From ZC4RG30 sp963812195 (GTDB taxonomy: Bacteria > Pseudomonadota > Gammaproteobacteria > Steroidobacterales > Steroidobacteraceae), in NCBI GenBank assembly GCA_963812195.1, contig CAWEUI010000001.1, positions 1-64,000 on the forward strand: a stretch of 64,000 bases of DNA, in the 5' to 3' direction. Below the pieces are notes generated by a model that ran no database searches, was not told where the DNA came from, and saw only the letters and a list, made by a program, of their open reading frames with translations. Every line of letters starts with the position of its first letter. Position 1 is the stretch's first letter. The position numbers and the translations under genes are program-made. Shown here one piece after another: positions 1-11,084 of the stretch.

Positions 1-94
1 GGAAACGGCTGTCCAGCACGGCGATCATCACGCCGAAGAACAGCAGCAGCAGCAGGGTAAGAAAGACCAGCAGCCGCCGGCTGATTGAATGCAT
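1..94 (-). CDS. sensor histidine kinase, N-terminal fragment (runs off left edge)
   Basis: Only the first 31 codons are inside the window. The ATG at 94 follows the TGA of the response-regulator gene with no gap, the usual arrangement of a regulator-kinase pair. The visible N-terminus is MHSISRRLLVF followed by a solid run of Leu and Phe that would form the first transmembrane helix of an inner-membrane sensor. No sensor, HisKA or ATPase region is visible, so the kinase identity rests on position and the membrane-helix start. Confidence 0.7.
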   Translation of the reverse strand, partial: MHSISRRLLVFLTLLLLLFFGVMIAVLDSRF

Positions 95-778
95 TCAGCC
101 CGCGCTGCGCGCCAGCGCAAACCGGTAGCCGCGGCCGCGCAGGGTTTCGATCGGTTTCAGGCGCTCATCCGGATCCAGCTTGCGCCGCAGGCGGCCGATG
201 AACACTTCGATGACGTTGCTGTCGCGCTCGAAATCCTGTTCGTAGAGCTGCTCGGTAAGGTCGGTCTTGGAGATGACCTCGCCGGCCTTGAGCATCAGGT
301 GCTCCAGGATGCGGTACTCGAAGGTGGTCAACTCGACCGCCCTGCCCTCGACCGTCACGGTCTGCGCGCGCGTGTCCAGCACTACCGGACCACACACCAG
401 GTTGGCCGAAGCCCAGCCGCCGCTGCGACGCATCAGCGCCTGCAGCCGCGCCAGGACCTCTTCGAAGTGGAACGGCTTGGCGACATAGTCGTCGGCGCCG
501 GCATCCAGGCCCTCGACCTTGTCCTGCCAGCGATCTCGTGCAGTGAGGATGAGAATCGGGAAGCGCTTGTCCTGCGCGCGCAGCCTGCGGATCAGGTCCA
601 GGCCCGACAGCTTCGGCAAACCCAGGTCGATGACCGCGACATCGATCGGATACTCGGTACCGGCGAACAGGCCTTCCTCGCCGTCTGCGGCCAGATCCAC
701 CGTAAAGCCGGCTCCCGACAGATCGCGCTGCAATGCCTCGCGCAGGGCTGTCTCGTCCTCCACTACCAGCGCACGCAT
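95..778 (-). CDS. OmpR/PhoB-family two-component response regulator
   Basis: A 227-residue regulator with an N-terminal receiver and a C-terminal winged-helix DNA-binding domain, the normal length for the PhoP/QseB group. The receiver shows the acidic pocket E8/D9, phospho-acceptor D51 in VIDLGLP, T79 and the conserved lysine K101 in VAKPF. The C-terminal domain ends with the typical ETLRGRGYRF wing. It is expected to be phosphorylated by the kinase that starts directly downstream. A PepSY protein lies just upstream on the same strand. PepSY genes beside PhoP/QseB-like systems often belong to the same operon and respond to envelope or metal stress, but the inducing signal cannot be read here. 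Confidence 0.95.
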   Translation of the reverse strand: MRALVVEDETALREALQRDLSGAGFTVDLAADGEEGLFAGTEYPIDVAVIDLGLPKLSGLDLIRRLRAQDKRFPILILTARDRWQDKVEGLDAGADDYVAKPFHFEEVLARLQALMRRSGGWASANLVCGPVVLDTRAQTVTVEGRAVELTTFEYRILEHLMLKAGEVISKTDLTEQLYEQDFERDSNVIEVFIGRLRRKLDPDERLKPIETLRGRGYRFALARSAG

Positions 779-790
779 GCCGAAGGCTCC

Positions 791-1231
791 CTATCTTTCC
801 TCGCCCGTCTGCGCGTCGACCTTCACGGTCCAGACGCGGCCCTCATCCGACAGCAGCCGCAACACATACACCTTGTGCCCTTGCGAACCGGCCGTGTCGG
901 AGCGCACCACCCGGGCATGGTGCCGCTTTTCGACCTGTTCGATGACGCGGTCCAGGGAAACCTCCCGGATGACGCGTGGCGGCTCGCGCAGGTTCTCGCG
1001 CGGCGGTTCGTCGCGGGGTGGTTCGTCGCGGGGTGGCCGTTCGCTGCTGTGGGGGGGCGCGGCCTGTGCCGCCACATCGCCATGCCGATGATTCTTCCGT
1101 TTGTCCTTGGCGTGTACCGGCCCCACTGCCAGCAGGGCCACACCCAGCACGGGCAGAATCCTGCCGCTCCAGTGTTGCCAGCGACCTCGGGATCGGGCTG
1201 ATGGCTGCATGCGGCTATGGTACGTGATCAT
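791..1231 (-). CDS. PepSY-domain periplasmic protein
   Basis: The protein has a hydrophobic export signal ending near GPVHA, a basic His/Lys stretch, a Pro/Arg/Glu linker containing the duplicated unit DEPPR, and a C-terminal PepSY-like domain (VSLDRVIEQVEKRHHARVV, later WTVKVDAQTGE). PepSY domains occur in secreted proteins that modulate proteases or sense envelope conditions. It sits 12 bases upstream of the response-regulator gene on the same strand and is probably co-transcribed with it. The first ATG at 1231 is annotated. A second in-frame ATG at 1210 begins MQPSARSRG and also leaves a complete signal, so the start is uncertain. Confidence 0.75.
   Translation of the reverse strand: MITYHSRMQPSARSRGRWQHWSGRILPVLGVALLAVGPVHAKDKRKNHRHGDVAAQAAPPHSSERPPRDEPPRDEPPRENLREPPRVIREVSLDRVIEQVEKRHHARVVRSDTAGSQGHKVYVLRLLSDEGRVWTVKVDAQTGEER
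1005..1034. repeat. 15-bp tandem duplication inside the PepSY gene
   Basis: The 15-base unit ggttcgtcgcggggt occurs twice head to tail (1005-1019 and 1020-1034). It encodes the duplicated DEPPR residues of the linker on the minus strand. The duplication keeps frame and probably varies in copy number between relatives. Confidence 0.85.
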
Positions 1232-1246
1232 CCGCTGTGACGGGCA

Positions 1247-1651
1247 TCATCGCCGCCCATGGCCACGGTGATCGTGATCATGGCGGCCCAGCTCGCTGCC
1301 GATGGCGGCCCCGATCAGCGCGCCGGCCAGCGTTGCCACCGGACGATTTTCATCGGCGGCGATGTTGTGGCCGATCACGGCACCCACCACGCCGCCAATG
1401 ATGGTGCCGCCGTTCAATCCCTGCGCACGTTCGCCGCGCCCGTAGCGCCGATATTCCACGCGCCCGGCGTAGTCGTAGCGATGCTCGTAGCCGTCCCCGT
1501 AGCGGCGCTCGTAGCGATCCTCGTAGCGGTCCCCGTAACGGTGCTCGTAGCGATGCCCGTGGTCGTGCCTGTGGTGCTCACCGGCCTGCGCGCCCGTCGC
1601 GGCGACGCCAAGTGCCAGTGCCGTCAGGCCGATGAGTACTGTGCGATTCAT
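1247..1651 (-). CDS. secreted glycine-zipper protein with Tyr/Arg/His-rich repeats
   Basis: A 134-residue protein with a clear signal peptide (cut near GAQAG). A low-complexity segment of about 45 residues follows, built from RYE/RYG/HRY units. The C-terminal glycine zipper has two stretches, GGTIIGGVVGAVIG and LAGALIGAAIG, like the 17-kDa surface-antigen (2TM glycine-zipper) family. Such proteins associate with the outer membrane or periplasm. It precedes the PepSY gene by 15 bases on the same strand, so it may be part of that envelope-related operon. The function is unknown. Confidence 0.75.
   Translation of the reverse strand: MNRTVLIGLTALALGVAATGAQAGEHHRHDHGHRYEHRYGDRYEDRYERRYGDGYEHRYDYAGRVEYRRYGRGERAQGLNGGTIIGGVVGAVIGHNIAADENRPVATLAGALIGAAIGSELGRHDHDHRGHGRR
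1468..1566. repeat. degenerate roughly 12-bp repeats coding the Tyr/Arg array
   Basis: Variants of gctcgtagcgat and ccccgtagcggt recur through this stretch. They encode alternating RYE, RYG and HRY units on the minus strand. It is a coding low-complexity repeat, not a CRISPR: the units are short, abut without spacers and keep frame. Confidence 0.7.
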
Positions 1652-1669
1652 GCGACTTCTCCATCCGGG

Positions 1670-1688
1670 CCCGCGAAGGAATCGCGGG
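1670..1688. other. inverted repeat between mazG and the glycine-zipper gene
   Basis: CCCGCG and CGCGGG face each other across a 7-base loop just beyond the mazG stop. It could end the mazG transcript, but no T-run follows on the minus strand, so a terminator role is doubtful. Confidence 0.3.
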
Positions 1689-1720
1689 TCTGGTGGCCAT
1701 ACTGCCCGCGGGTCAATGAA

Positions 1721-2501
1721 TCACGACTGAATGCCCCGTTTGACTTCTTCCCAGAGCCCGTCCAGCGCCCCCGCATCCAGCTCCGCCAGCTTCTGCCCGC
1801 GCCGCGCCGCCAGCGCCTCCATTGCCCGAAAACGCATCTCGAAACGCGAATTGGCCCGGCGCAGGGCGGTTTCCGGATCCACCCGCAGATGCCGCGCCAG
1901 GCTGCTCGGCGGCCAGCAGCAGGTCGCCCACTTCGTCCTCGAGCGAGGAGTCGCCTTCGCCGCGGCCGGCCGCGTCGACCTCCTCGAGCTCTTCGAGCAA
2001 CTTGGCGCGCGGGCCGCGCGCATCCGGCCAGTCGAAGCCCACCGTGGCGGCGCGCTTGCACAGCTTCACCGCCCGCGTCAGCGCCGGCAGCGCGCCCGGC
2101 ACATCGTCCAGTACGCCGGTGGCGCCGCGCGCGGCCCGCTCCTCGGACTTGATCTGCTCCCAGTGACCGGCATCGCGCCCGTCCGGCGCGAACACATGGG
2201 GATGGCGCCGCTCGAGCTTGGCCGCGATGCCCGCCGCGACGGCGTCGAAATCATAGGCTCCGCGCTCCGCGCCGAGCTGGGCGTGGAACACCACCTGGAA
2301 GAGCACATCGCCAAGCTCATCGCGCACACTGGCATCGTTGCCGGTCTCGATGGCCGCCACCAGCTCATAGGCTTCTTCCAGCGTGTAGCGCGCCAGCGAG
2401 CGCGAATCCTGCGCAAGGTCCCACGGGCAGCCCCCGTCCGGATTGCGTAACGCGCGCATCACGGCCAGCAGGCGGGTGACGCCGGGCAAGGCGCTGCTCA
2501 C
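1721..2501 (-). pseudogene. mazG: MazG nucleoside triphosphate pyrophosphohydrolase, frameshifted as sequenced
   Basis: MazG hydrolyses NTPs and dNTPs to the monophosphates and pyrophosphate. The reading starts at GTG 2501 and shows RLLAVMRALRNPDGGCPWD, then the first EExxE/ExxD half (LEEAYELVAAIETG, RDELGDVLFQVVF), KLERRHPHVF, and the second helical half with EEVDA and EDEVGDLLLAA. One extra base near 1905-1911 breaks the frame. Removing it restores GDLLLAASSLARHLRVDPE and the family C-terminus ending KRGIQS at 1721. The restored length of about 259 residues equals the usual MazG length. The upstream neighbour is nudL, another nucleotide-cleaning enzyme. I favour a sequencing error over a true pseudogene because both halves are otherwise intact. 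Confidence 0.85.
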
Positions 2502-2508
2502 GAAGCGC

Positions 2509-3198
2509 TCATTCGGTGGCCATGGCGCGCAGCTGCAGCAGCATGCCGGCGGTCGCGCCCCAGATGCGGTGTTCCCCGTAGTGCAGGTCGCGCACGTCGA
2601 CCTCGATTCCTCCCACGCGTCGCCTGACCCGTCGCTCGGTGGAAGGATCCAGCAGCACGGCAAACGGCAGGATGAAACTTGCCTGCACTTCCTCACCGGC
2701 CAGATGCGGCATGAACTCCGACGGCAGGCGCGCCACCACCGGCGTGATGCGAAAGCCGGTCAGCACATACTGGTCCGGCAGGTAGCCCAGCACCCGGGCA
2801 GTGTCCGGTCCCAGGCCCACCTCCTCCTGTGCTTCACGCAGCGCCGCCGCCGCCGGCCCTTCATCGCCGGGATCGATGGCGCCTCCGGGAAAGGCGATCT
2901 GGCCGGCGTGATGACGCATGTGCGCGGCGCGCACGGTCAGCAGAATGCCCTGTTCGTCGCCGCCCGGTTCGATCAACCCGATCAGCACCGCCGCCGCCCG
3001 CGGCGCCTGCGGCAACAGGGCGGTAAGGCGCGGGTCGCTGGCAAAGGCGAACTGGGCGCCGAGTCCGGCATCGGCAAGGCTGTGGTAGGGCCGCGAATCG
3101 GCCAGGCGCTGCAGCAGGCGTCGCCATGCCGCCCGGGTCCCGCTCGCACGCGGCGCGGCGGCGCCCATCAGTGACTCCCGCAGCAAGAGCGCGCACAT
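2509..3198 (-). CDS. nudL: Nudix hydrolase of the CoA pyrophosphatase (NudL) type
   Basis: It is predicted to cleave CoA and CoA derivatives at the pyrophosphate bond. The segment RAAHMRHHAGQIAFPGGAID is the NudL/YeaB signature. The Nudix box follows with GG, the REAQEEVGL core and its metal-binding glutamates. The ATG at 3198 (MCALLLRESL) is preferred because it lies 16 bases past the fumC stop. An in-frame ATG at 3249 would overlap fumC by 35 bases and add a non-conserved stretch. Downstream, mazG starts within 8 bases, so the two may be co-transcribed. Confidence 0.9.
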   Translation of the reverse strand: MCALLLRESLMGAAAPRASGTRAAWRRLLQRLADSRPYHSLADAGLGAQFAFASDPRLTALLPQAPRAAAVLIGLIEPGGDEQGILLTVRAAHMRHHAGQIAFPGGAIDPGDEGPAAAALREAQEEVGLGPDTARVLGYLPDQYVLTGFRITPVVARLPSEFMPHLAGEEVQASFILPFAVLLDPSTERRVRRRVGGIEVDVRDLHYGEHRIWGATAGMLLQLRAMATE

Positions 3199-3214
3199 CT
3201 CGCCGCCGGACCCA

Positions 3215-4621
3215 TCAACCTCCCCCGCTGGAGCTTCCCTTGATGCCACCGCGCGTGAGTTCGCCGGGATCTAGCAGTTTCTGCAGCTCCCCGACGGAAA
3301 GGTCACAGTTCCTTGCGGCAACCTCCAGGATGGGTTTGCCTTCGGCGTAGGCCTTCTTGGCGATGGCAGCGCCCTTTTCGTAGCCGATTACCGGGTTGAG
3401 CGCCGTCACCAGAATCGGATTGCGCTCCAGCGCCTCCTTGAGCCGGGCCTGGTTCACCTTGAAGCCCGCGATGGCCGAGTCTGCCAGCGCCCGCGACACA
3501 TTGGCCAGCAGGCGAATGGATTCCAGCAGCTTGTAGCCGATCAGCGGCAGCATCACGTTGAGCTGGAAGTTGCCCGACTGTCCCGCCACGGTGATCGATG
3601 CGTCGTTGCCGATCACTTCAGCGGCAACCATGGTGGCCGCCTCGGGAATCACCGGGTTGACCTTGCCGGGCATGATGCTGCTGCCCGGCTGCAATGCCGG
3701 CAGGGCAATCTCTCCCAGGCCGGCCAGCGGCCCGCTGTTCATCCAGCGCAGGTCGTTGGCGATCTTCATCAGGCTGACTGCGATGGTCTTGAGCTGCCCG
3801 GAAAGCGCCACGGCAGTGTCCTGCGTGGCAATGCCCTCGAACAGATTCGCGTTGGGCACGAACTCCAGGCCGGTCGCCCGTGACAGTTCCTGCGCGAACC
3901 GCGCGGAGAAGTCCGGATGCGCATTGATGCCGGTGCCCACCGCGGTGCCACCCTGGGCAAGCTGGAACAGATGCGGTTCGACTGCCGCCACGCGCTCGAC
4001 TCCCTTTTCGATCTGCGCGCGCCAGGCGCCCAGTTCCTGCGCGAACGTCACCGGCATGGCATCCATCAGATGCGTGCGGCCGGTCTTGACGATGGCTCCG
4101 ACTTCGGCCTCCTTGTTCCTGATCACCCCGGCCAGATGCAGCAGCGCCGGACGCAGTGATTCGCGCCAGGCCAGTGCCGCACTGACGTGGATCGAAGTGG
4201 GGATCACGTCGTTGCTGCTCTGGCTCATGTTGACCGCGTCGTTGGCGTGCACCGCACGCCCAAGAAGCTGCGCCGCCAGATGGGCAATCACCTCGTTGGC
4301 GTTCATGTTGGTGCTGGTGCCGGACCCGGTCTGGAACACATCGATCGGAAACTGCGCGTCGTGCCTGCCATCCGCCACCTGTTCGGCCGCCGCCGCGATG
4401 GCTGCCGCCAGCTCGTCATCGAGCAGGCCCAGGGAAGAGTTGGCGCGTGCCGCCGCCGCCTTGACCAGGGCCACCGCGCGAATGAAATCGCGCGGCATGG
4501 TCCGGCCGCTGATGGGAAAGTTCTGCACGGCACGCTGGGTCTGCGCACCCCACAGTGCCGTGGCCGGCACCTGCAACTCGCCCATGCTGTCGCGTTCGAT
4601 ACGAAAATCCGCTTTGCTCAT
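3215..4621 (-). CDS. fumC: class II fumarate hydratase
   Basis: Catalyses reversible hydration of fumarate to L-malate in the TCA cycle, as an iron-independent homotetramer. The 468-residue length matches FumC (about 467). Visible family features are GELQVPATALWGAQTQRAV near the start, the QTGSGTSTNMNANEV block, KTGRTHLMDAMPVT, and the signature GSSIMPGKVNP that carries the catalytic serine loop. The start MSKADFRIERDSMG at 4621 fits the family, whereas an upstream extension to 4672 does not. It is transcribed divergently from purB, another fumarase/aspartase-superfamily enzyme, across an 80-base gap. Confidence 0.97.
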   Translation of the reverse strand: MSKADFRIERDSMGELQVPATALWGAQTQRAVQNFPISGRTMPRDFIRAVALVKAAAARANSSLGLLDDELAAAIAAAAEQVADGRHDAQFPIDVFQTGSGTSTNMNANEVIAHLAAQLLGRAVHANDAVNMSQSSNDVIPTSIHVSAALAWRESLRPALLHLAGVIRNKEAEVGAIVKTGRTHLMDAMPVTFAQELGAWRAQIEKGVERVAAVEPHLFQLAQGGTAVGTGINAHPDFSARFAQELSRATGLEFVPNANLFEGIATQDTAVALSGQLKTIAVSLMKIANDLRWMNSGPLAGLGEIALPALQPGSSIMPGKVNPVIPEAATMVAAEVIGNDASITVAGQSGNFQLNVMLPLIGYKLLESIRLLANVSRALADSAIAGFKVNQARLKEALERNPILVTALNPVIGYEKGAAIAKKAYAEGKPILEVAARNCDLSVGELQKLLDPGELTRGGIKGSSSGGG

Positions 4622-4650
4622 GTGAAGGAAATGCCGTTGGCTGCATCGGT

Positions 4651-4656
4651 TATGAT
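4651..4656 (+). promoter_or_regulatory. candidate -10 box for purB in the fumC-purB divergent gap
   Basis: TATGAT matches the sigma-70 -10 consensus at five of six positions and lies 45 bases before the purB ATG. No good -35 hexamer is found at 16-18 bases, so this is weak. Confidence 0.25.
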
Positions 4657-4701
4657 TGGCGAATCCTAACATTCACCCCGACTCGAGCCGCGCCCGCCAG
4701 C

Positions 4702-6063
4702 ATGGATTCCAGCCTGACCGCCCTGTCACCCGTCGACGGACGCTACCGCGCTGCCACCGAGGGGCTCTCGAAGCTGCTCTCCGAGGGCGGGCTGGTGCGC
4801 GAGCGCATCCGCGTCGAAGCACTGTGGCTTCTCGAGCTGGGGGAATCCCTGCCGGATCTGGCGGCCGCCCGCTGGTCCCGTCCCGTGCGCAGGCGCATCA
4901 CCGAGCTCGCCGCCGATCCCGGGGCCGATGCGCCGCGCCGCGTGAAAGCGATCGAGAAGCGCATCAACCATGACGTGAAGGCGGTCGAGTACTTCGTGCG
5001 CGATGCGATCGCCGCGGCCGGCGCCCGGCCCGCCCAGCTCGAACTGGTGCACTTTGGCTGCACCTCCGAAGACATCAACAACATCAGCTATGCCCGGCTT
5101 CTGGCGCGTGCGCGCGAAGAGCAGCTGCTGCCGCAACTGGATGCACTGGTCCAGGCCGTGGGCGACATCGCCGCCGCGCACGCGGACCTGCCCATGCTTT
5201 CGCGCACACATGGTCAGTCGGCCACGCCCACCACGCTGGGCAAGGAATTCGCCAACGTGCGCGCCCGGCTGCTGCGGGCACGCGCCCGGCTGGCCCGGGT
5301 CCAGATCCTGGGCAAATGGAATGGCGCCGTCGGCAATCTCAATGCCCACCAGGTTGCCCTGCCGGGCCGCAACTGGCTGGCCATTTCCAGGCGCTTCGTG
5401 CAGCGCTGCGACCTCACATGGAACGCGCACACCACGCAGATCGAGCCGCACGACTGGATCGCCGAGTATTGCGATGCGCTGGCCGCCGTCAACGTGATCG
5501 GCATCGATCTGTGCCGTGACGTGTGGGGTTATGTGTCGCTGGGGTACCTGCGCCAGCGCACCGTGGCCGGCGAGGTCGGATCCTCCACCATGCCGCACAA
5601 GGTCAATCCCATCGACTTCGAGAATGCCGAAGGCAATCTTGGCGTGGCCAACGCGCTGCTGCGCCATTTCTCGGACAAGTTGCCCGTGTCACGCTGGCAG
5701 CGCGATCTCACCGACTCGACCGTGCTGCGCAATGTGGGCGTGGCGCTGGGCCACTGCCTGATCGCCTGGCGCGCCTGCCTGCGCGGCCTGGGCAAGGTTG
5801 CACCCGATCCGGCGCGCATTGCCGCCGATCTGGATCAGGCCTGGGAGGTGCTGGCAGAGGCCGTACAGACGGTGCTGCGCGCCGAAGGAATTCCGGACGG
5901 TTACGAGCTGCTGAAGGCCCACACGCGCGGCAAGCCGCTGACGCGCGACTCGCTGACCCGACTGGTCCAGTCCCTGCCGCTGCCGGCGCGGCGTCGCAAG
6001 GCCCTGCTGGCGCTGACGCCCGCCACCTACCTGGGCCTGGCCGGGAAACTGGCCAGGCGCTGA
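4702..6063 (+). CDS. purB: adenylosuccinate lyase
   Basis: Releases fumarate from adenylosuccinate and from SAICAR in purine synthesis. The 453-residue length is close to the 456 of the enterobacterial enzyme. Key blocks are SPVDGRYR at the N-terminus, HFGCTSEDINN, the catalytic-histidine region LSRTHGQSATPTTLGKE, and the flexible signature loop GSSTMPHKVNPIDFENAEGN. The ATG at 4702 gives the family N-terminus MDSSLTALSPVDGRY. Open frame extends upstream but carries no conserved residues. Confidence 0.97.
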   Translation: MDSSLTALSPVDGRYRAATEGLSKLLSEGGLVRERIRVEALWLLELGESLPDLAAARWSRPVRRRITELAADPGADAPRRVKAIEKRINHDVKAVEYFVRDAIAAAGARPAQLELVHFGCTSEDINNISYARLLARAREEQLLPQLDALVQAVGDIAAAHADLPMLSRTHGQSATPTTLGKEFANVRARLLRARARLARVQILGKWNGAVGNLNAHQVALPGRNWLAISRRFVQRCDLTWNAHTTQIEPHDWIAEYCDALAAVNVIGIDLCRDVWGYVSLGYLRQRTVAGEVGSSTMPHKVNPIDFENAEGNLGVANALLRHFSDKLPVSRWQRDLTDSTVLRNVGVALGHCLIAWRACLRGLGKVAPDPARIAADLDQAWEVLAEAVQTVLRAEGIPDGYELLKAHTRGKPLTRDSLTRLVQSLPLPARRRKALLALTPATYLGLAGKLARR

Positions 6064-6206
6064 CTTCCTGCGGACACCGGCAAGTGACATAACGCCGGGA
6101 TTTCTGGGAGACGCCGCACAGTTCGGATTCAGTCAAATGCCGATGGCAGGCAAAGCGTGACGCGCCCCACAATCCGTGCCCGTTTGCCCTTCCTAGACTG
6201 CGTGCC

Positions 6207-6752
6207 ATGGCAGGCCCCCAGTACTACTTCGCAGGTTCCCCGGCAGCCGGCTCGACACCAGTTACGGTGCTGGGCCGCGGCGGCGAGCAGCCCGCGCGGG
6301 AACCCCTGCAGGTGCTCACCACGCTGGAAGAGGTCCGCGCTGCCAGCCGTCGCGCCGTCGCGGGCGCGCAGCGTCTGCTGTCGATCTACAGCCTGGACCT
6401 GGAACCCAAACTCTACGAGCAGCCGGCGTTCCTGGAGGCGGTGCAGCGCTTCCTGCTTTCGCACAGTTTCGCGAAGATCCGCCTGCTCACGCATCGGCCG
6501 GTGCCCTACAGCTCACCACACAAGCTGGCCGCGATGCGCCGGCGCCTCTCCGGCCACATCGAGATCCGTACCGTGAACGCCGCGTTTGCCGCCCGCACCA
6601 GCGGCATGCTGATCGCCGACACGCGCGCCATCGTGTATCGCGCGCAGGTCACCAGCTGGGAAGGCGTGGCCGGCTTCGATCAACCGCCAATCGCCAGGCT
6701 GTATCTGCAGGAGTTCGACGAGATGTGGCTGGCCAGCGTGCCCAGGTACTGA
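6207..6752 (+). CDS. conserved protein of unknown function between purB and nudJ
   Basis: A 181-residue soluble protein without signal peptide or membrane helix. Visible features are a leading unstructured 35 residues, an alternating alpha/beta body (RLLSIYSLDLEPKLYE, AKIRLLTHRPVPYSSPHKLA), a segment SGMLIADTRAIVYRA, and a C-terminal DEMWLASVP. The pattern resembles short phospholipase-D-like folds that lack HKD catalytic residues, but no family can be named with confidence. It lies 143 bases after purB and 37 bases before nudJ on the same strand, so it may belong to the purine/tRNA-modification neighbourhood. The ATG at 6207 has no strong ribosome-binding site. Confidence 0.7.
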   Translation: MAGPQYYFAGSPAAGSTPVTVLGRGGEQPAREPLQVLTTLEEVRAASRRAVAGAQRLLSIYSLDLEPKLYEQPAFLEAVQRFLLSHSFAKIRLLTHRPVPYSSPHKLAAMRRRLSGHIEIRTVNAAFAARTSGMLIADTRAIVYRAQVTSWEGVAGFDQPPIARLYLQEFDEMWLASVPRY

Positions 6753-6789
6753 AGATCCTCGCGCACCGCCCCCCTTATACTTGGGGCCC

Positions 6790-7260
6790 ATGATCTGGCG
6801 CCCTGACCTCGCCGCCGCCGCCATCGTCGAGCGGGACAACCGCTTCCTGATCGTCGAGGAACGCATCCGCGGCACCCTGCTGTTCAATCAGCCCGCCGGG
6901 CACGTGGACGACGGCGAATCCCTCATCGATGCGGCGGTACGCGAAACACTGGAGGAAACGGCCTGGCACATCGTGCCGCGCGCACTGCTGGGTGTATACC
7001 TGTGGCGCAATCCGGCGACCGGCCATTCCATTCTGCGCGTGGCGATCACCGGTGAGGCGACCCGCCACGAGCCGGATCGCGAGCTGGACCACCCGGTCGT
7101 CGCAGCCCACTGGCTGGAGCGCGGGCAGCTGCTCGCGCAGCCGGGCAAATTGCGCAGTCCACTGGTAATGCGCTGCATCGACGACTATCTGGCCGGCCAA
7201 CGCCACGAGCTCTCGGCACTGAACTACCTCACCGCCCAACCGCTCGCCGTGACCGCCTGA
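6790..7260 (+). CDS. nudJ: Nudix phosphohydrolase NudJ-like
   Basis: A 156-residue Nudix enzyme. The Nudix box is GHVDDGESLIDAAVRETLEE followed by T-A-W, with the glutamates needed for metal binding. NudJ-type enzymes hydrolyse thiamin precursor and nucleoside di- and triphosphates. The start ATG at 6790 (MIWRPDLAAAAIV) is preferred over the TTG 9 bases upstream. The stop lies 7 bases before mnmA. The nudJ-mnmA order is conserved in gammaproteobacteria, where hflD and purB follow; here purB comes before the pair instead. Confidence 0.88.
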   Translation: MIWRPDLAAAAIVERDNRFLIVEERIRGTLLFNQPAGHVDDGESLIDAAVRETLEETAWHIVPRALLGVYLWRNPATGHSILRVAITGEATRHEPDRELDHPVVAAHWLERGQLLAQPGKLRSPLVMRCIDDYLAGQRHELSALNYLTAQPLAVTA

Positions 7261-7267
7261 GGCGAAC

Positions 7268-8350
7268 ATGGGCGGGCGCATCATCGTCGCGCTGTCCGGG
7301 GGCGTGGACTCGGCGGTAGCCGCACTGCTGCTCAAGCGCGCGGGCCACGAGGTGCAGGGACTGTTCATGCACAACTGGGAGGAGGACGAGCAGGGCTACT
7401 GCACCTCGGCCGAAGACTTCCAGGACGCGCGGCGGGTCGCCGCCGAGCTGGGCATTGCCCTGCATCGGGTGGATCTGACCGAGCAGTACCGCAAGCAGGT
7501 CTTCGCCGACTTCCTGGCGGCCTACAGCGCAGGACTCACGCCCAACCCCGACGTGCTGTGCAACCGCGAGATCAAGTTCGGCGATTGCCTGCGGCATGCC
7601 GGGCGACTTGGCGCGGACTGGCTTGCCACCGGTCACTATGCGCGTATCGAGCAGGGTCCGGACGGACCGCAGCTGCACAAGGGCGAGGACCCCGGCAAGG
7701 ACCAGTCGTATTTCCTGCATGCCGTGCGACGCGAGTGCTTGAGCCGCGTGCTCATGCCGCTCGGCACCCTGCACAAGGACGAAGTACGCCAGATCGCCCG
7801 CAGCGCCGGCCTGCCGGTGGCGGCCAAGCGCGACAGCACCGGCATCTGCTTCATCGGCGAGCGTCCGTTTCGCGAATTTCTCGAACAGTACGTGCCGCAC
7901 CGGCCCGGTCCGATCCGCACGCCGGAGGGCGCGGTGCTCGGCGAGCATGTCGGCCTGCCCTTCTATACGCTGGGCCAGCGTGCCGGCATCGGTATTGGCG
8001 GGACGCGTGGCGGAAGCGGCGAACCCTGGTACGTGACAGGCAAGCGCCCCGGGGACAACACGCTGGTGGTGGCACAGGGCGAGGATCATCCGGCCCTGTA
8101 CTGCCGGCGGCTCGCCACCAGCGCAGTGAACTGGCTGTGCGAGGATCCGCCCGCGCTGGATGGCGGCATCACGGTACGGCTGCGCTACCGTCAGCCGGAC
8201 CAACCGGCTGCCGCCGAATTGACCGCGGAGGGAGGCGTCGCCATCCAGCCGCTGCATCCGCAGCGCGCTGTCACACCGGGTCAGGCCGCCGTGCTGTACC
8301 GGGACACGCGCTGCCTCGGCGGCGGGGTGATCGTGCAAACCGCGATATAA
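7268..8350 (+). CDS. mnmA: tRNA-specific 2-thiouridylase MnmA
   Basis: Adenylates and thiolates U34 of the tRNAs for Lys, Glu and Gln. The 360-residue protein has the PP-loop ALSGGVDSAVAA at residues 8-19. The two catalytic cysteines are C98 (NPDVLCNREIKF) and C194 (STGICFIGER). The ATP-binding motif ATGHYAR and the loop GKDQSYFL are also present. It follows nudJ by 7 bases and precedes acnA by 25, with the same orientation. Confidence 0.97.
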   Translation: MGGRIIVALSGGVDSAVAALLLKRAGHEVQGLFMHNWEEDEQGYCTSAEDFQDARRVAAELGIALHRVDLTEQYRKQVFADFLAAYSAGLTPNPDVLCNREIKFGDCLRHAGRLGADWLATGHYARIEQGPDGPQLHKGEDPGKDQSYFLHAVRRECLSRVLMPLGTLHKDEVRQIARSAGLPVAAKRDSTGICFIGERPFREFLEQYVPHRPGPIRTPEGAVLGEHVGLPFYTLGQRAGIGIGGTRGGSGEPWYVTGKRPGDNTLVVAQGEDHPALYCRRLATSAVNWLCEDPPALDGGITVRLRYRQPDQPAAAELTAEGGVAIQPLHPQRAVTPGQAAVLYRDTRCLGGGVIVQTAI

Positions 8351-8375
8351 TCTCGCGCCTCATGCGGAGGTGGAC

Positions 8376-11071
<2,696 letters not shown>

Positions 11072-11084
11072 TTCCGCCCTCGCG

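Noticed and set aside
1468..1566. CRISPR-like short repeats
   Set aside because: Units are about 12 bp, adjacent, variable and coding. There are no spacers and no cas genes.
6078..6099. CCGGC/GCCGG inverted arms after purB as a terminator
   Set aside because: A 5-bp stem with a 12-base loop and no T-run is too weak.
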